Shown piece after piece: positions 23,251-24,542 of a DNA stretch of 24,542 bases. The notes below the pieces were generated by a model that saw only the letters and a list, made by a program, of their open reading frames with translations, searched no databases and had not been told where the DNA came from. The position numbers were made by a program, and so were the translations under genes. This DNA is from an uncultured Eggerthella sp. (lineage in GTDB: Bacteria; Actinomycetota; Coriobacteriia; Coriobacteriales; Eggerthellaceae): positions 1-24,542 of the forward strand of contig UQML01000026.1 in NCBI GenBank assembly GCA_900542265.1. The letters are read 5' to 3'. Each line of letters begins with the position of its first letter. Position 1 is the first letter of the stretch.

Positions 23251-23877
23251 CTATTCCACCTCCTTGGGATTAGCAACACGGCCTGTCTCTGCCGCAGGAG
23301 AATCTGCCGCAGGAGAAGGCTTAATAACAATGTTGGGATGCGTGATAGACGGATCAGGCATAGGATAAATCTGATCTGTTCCGCCCGCGTACGTTTTCTT
23401 AAGTTCCTCAATGGATCCAAAATCAAGAGCACGCAAAGGACATGAAGTAACGCACATGGGTTGTTTGCCTTCTGCAACACGATCCTTGCACCCATCGCAT
23501 TTAACAGAATAGCCCAGATCACGATCAACCTTTGGTGCGTTGTACGGGCAGGCCATAACACAATACCCACAACCGATGCACTTCTCTTTATCTACTAAAA
23601 CAAGACCTGTTTCGGGGTCTTTATGCATCGCAGTAGTCGGACAAACTTTTACACACGCAGGGTCATCGCAGTGATTGCAAGAGATAGACAAGTGATACAA
23701 GAAACAATCAGTCGTATAAGACCCATCGCCTTGATCTTTCCACTCTCCTCCTTCAACGTCATACACTTTGCGATACGCCACATGAAGGGCGCTGTTTTTA
23801 TAATCTTTGCAAGCCATTACACAGGTTTTGCAACCGGTACAACGGGTGTTGTCATAGTAAAAACCATACTGAACCAT
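23251..23877 (-). CDS. dmsB: DMSO reductase-type iron-sulfur subunit (DmsB family)
   Basis: A 208-residue electron-transfer subunit with sixteen cysteines in four groups, each fit for one [4Fe-4S] cluster: Cys13/16/19/23, Cys67/70/75/79, Cys100/103/106/110 and Cys127/130/142/146. MVQYGFYYDNTRCTGCKTCV and CIGCGYCVMACPYNAPKVD are near-standard DmsB sequence. The C-terminal 35 residues are Pro/Ala/Ser-rich and variable. It carries electrons from the DmsC quinol site to the molybdenum centre of DmsA. AAAGGAGGT precedes the ATG. It lies 12 nt after dmsA and 3 nt before dmsC, so the three are one operon. Confidence 0.95.
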   Translation of the reverse strand: MVQYGFYYDNTRCTGCKTCVMACKDYKNSALHVAYRKVYDVEGGEWKDQGDGSYTTDCFLYHLSISCNHCDDPACVKVCPTTAMHKDPETGLVLVDKEKCIGCGYCVMACPYNAPKVDRDLGYSVKCDGCKDRVAEGKQPMCVTSCPLRALDFGSIEELKKTYAGGTDQIYPMPDPSITHPNIVIKPSPAADSPAAETGRVANPKEVE

Positions 23878-23889
23878 GATGTACCTCCT

Positions 23890-24542
23890 TTAAGCCTTTG
23901 TTACCTGAGCAATGATAGAGTTAGAAGGTCCATTACCATGAGCAAGCGGAGAAGGAACATAGGTAGTAAGCGTATTAATGCAGCCACCTTTATCTAACTT
24001 CTGCGCACTTGTCATATCGGCATCATGCCAGAACCCTTGCGGCATAGCCACCACGCTTGGCACAATGCGGCTGGTAACATGCGCTTCAATCTCAACCTCG
24101 CCAGCAGGGCTTTTAACGCGCACTTTATCTCCGTCATGAATACCGCGCGGCTCAGCATCGAGCGGATTAATCCAGAGACGATGGCGATTATAGTCTTTCA
24201 AAACGTCCAAGAAACCAAATGAGGAGTGTGTACGTGCTTTATCATGCCAACCTGACATATAGAGCGGATATTCATCCGTTACCGCACCATATCCTTCAAC
24301 ACCTGGATCAAAAATGGGAATAGGTGAAATAACCTGACCTTCTGAAAGCTTGCGTGATTGCGAAATTTTATCTAAAACCTCAGAATAGATTTCAATTTTT
24401 CCCGATGGGGTATTCCAAGGATGTCCCACAGGATCTTTGATATTTTCTTCAAACGCAATAGCGGTAGGAATTTCTTTTTTATAAACACCTTGCTCTAGGA
24501 TGCCTTCCCATGTTGGCATAGCAGGATCTGCTGCAGCGCCCG
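23890..24542 (-). CDS. dmsA: DMSO reductase-type molybdopterin catalytic subunit, C-terminal part (cut by window end)
   Basis: The last 217 codons of a molybdopterin oxidoreductase. The frame is open through the window edge at 24542, and the M at 24519 is internal, since GAAADPA precedes it. PWNTPSGKIEIYSEVL, YPLYMSGWHDKARTHSSFG, NPLDAEPRGIHDGDKVRVKS with PAGEVEIEAHV, and GGCINTLT near the end mark the molybdopterin-dinucleotide-binding C-terminal domain. Context (DmsB, DmsC, TorD) makes a DMSO/TMAO-type or related S- or N-oxide reductase most likely. Coriobacteria carry many paralogues with unknown substrates, so the electron acceptor is not assigned. The N-terminal Tat signal and cysteine cluster are outside the window. 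Confidence 0.93.
   Translation of the reverse strand, partial: GAAADPAMPTWEGILEQGVYKKEIPTAIAFEENIKDPVGHPWNTPSGKIEIYSEVLDKISQSRKLSEGQVISPIPIFDPGVEGYGAVTDEYPLYMSGWHDKARTHSSFGFLDVLKDYNRHRLWINPLDAEPRGIHDGDKVRVKSPAGEVEIEAHVTSRIVPSVVAMPQGFWHDADMTSAQKLDKGGCINTLTTYVPSPLAHGNGPSNSIIAQVTKA

Overview
The window looks like a metagenome- or isolate-assembly contig end from a low-to-mid-GC actinobacterium. My best guess is the class Coriobacteriia, near Atopobium/Lancefieldella or Olsenella. This is inferred from the gene repertoire: a DMSO-reductase-type operon, a thermophile/archaeal-type SAH hydrolase, polar amino acid ABC systems, and the pyrH-to-proS gene order. It was not tested by any search. The first 44 bases are not biological. 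They are the end of an Illumina Nextera i7 adapter (index N711) running into the Tn5 mosaic end, so real sequence begins at base 45.

Region 45-9944, all on the minus strand, is one long housekeeping block read right to left: pyrH (UMP kinase), frr (ribosome recycling), uppS, cdsA, dxr, a site-2 protease (rseP-like), ispG, proS, a U32-family peptidase/tRNA-hydroxylation-like protein, and a truncated unknown gene. It combines isoprenoid precursor synthesis (dxr, ispG), the lipid carrier (uppS), phospholipid precursor (cdsA) and translation (frr, proS). Gaps are mostly under 25 nt, with several overlaps. The site-2 protease is unusual: it lacks the PDZ domain and carries a winged-helix-like insert.

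Region 10092-13390, minus strand, is a three-gene polar amino acid ABC importer (lipoprotein, permease, ATPase). It has an intrinsic terminator and a candidate promoter between lipoprotein and permease, and a structured spacer before the ATPase. The permease has an N-terminal extracytoplasmic domain of about 165 residues, which is unusual for this family. Next come an HtrA-type membrane-anchored serine protease (13503-14981) with a recognisable promoter and a tandem 10-bp repeat upstream, a 783-nt gene-free stretch holding a duplicated terminator fragment, and an orphan solute-binding lipoprotein (15765-16688) with its own terminator and a large inverted repeat beside its ribosome binding site.

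Region 17175-21467 holds comF (plus), a processive-type GT2 glycosyltransferase (minus), and, divergent from it, an S-adenosylhomocysteine hydrolase followed by a small cupin (plus). The cupin converges with the minus-strand DMSO-reductase-type operon dmsA (partial, cut by the window end)-dmsB-dmsC-torD, with a very strong hairpin at the point of convergence. I see no rRNA, tRNA, CRISPR array, prophage or insertion sequence.

No complete new multi-gene system is evident. The most unusual items are the PDZ-less site-2 protease, the permease with an ectodomain, and several undescribed non-coding elements.
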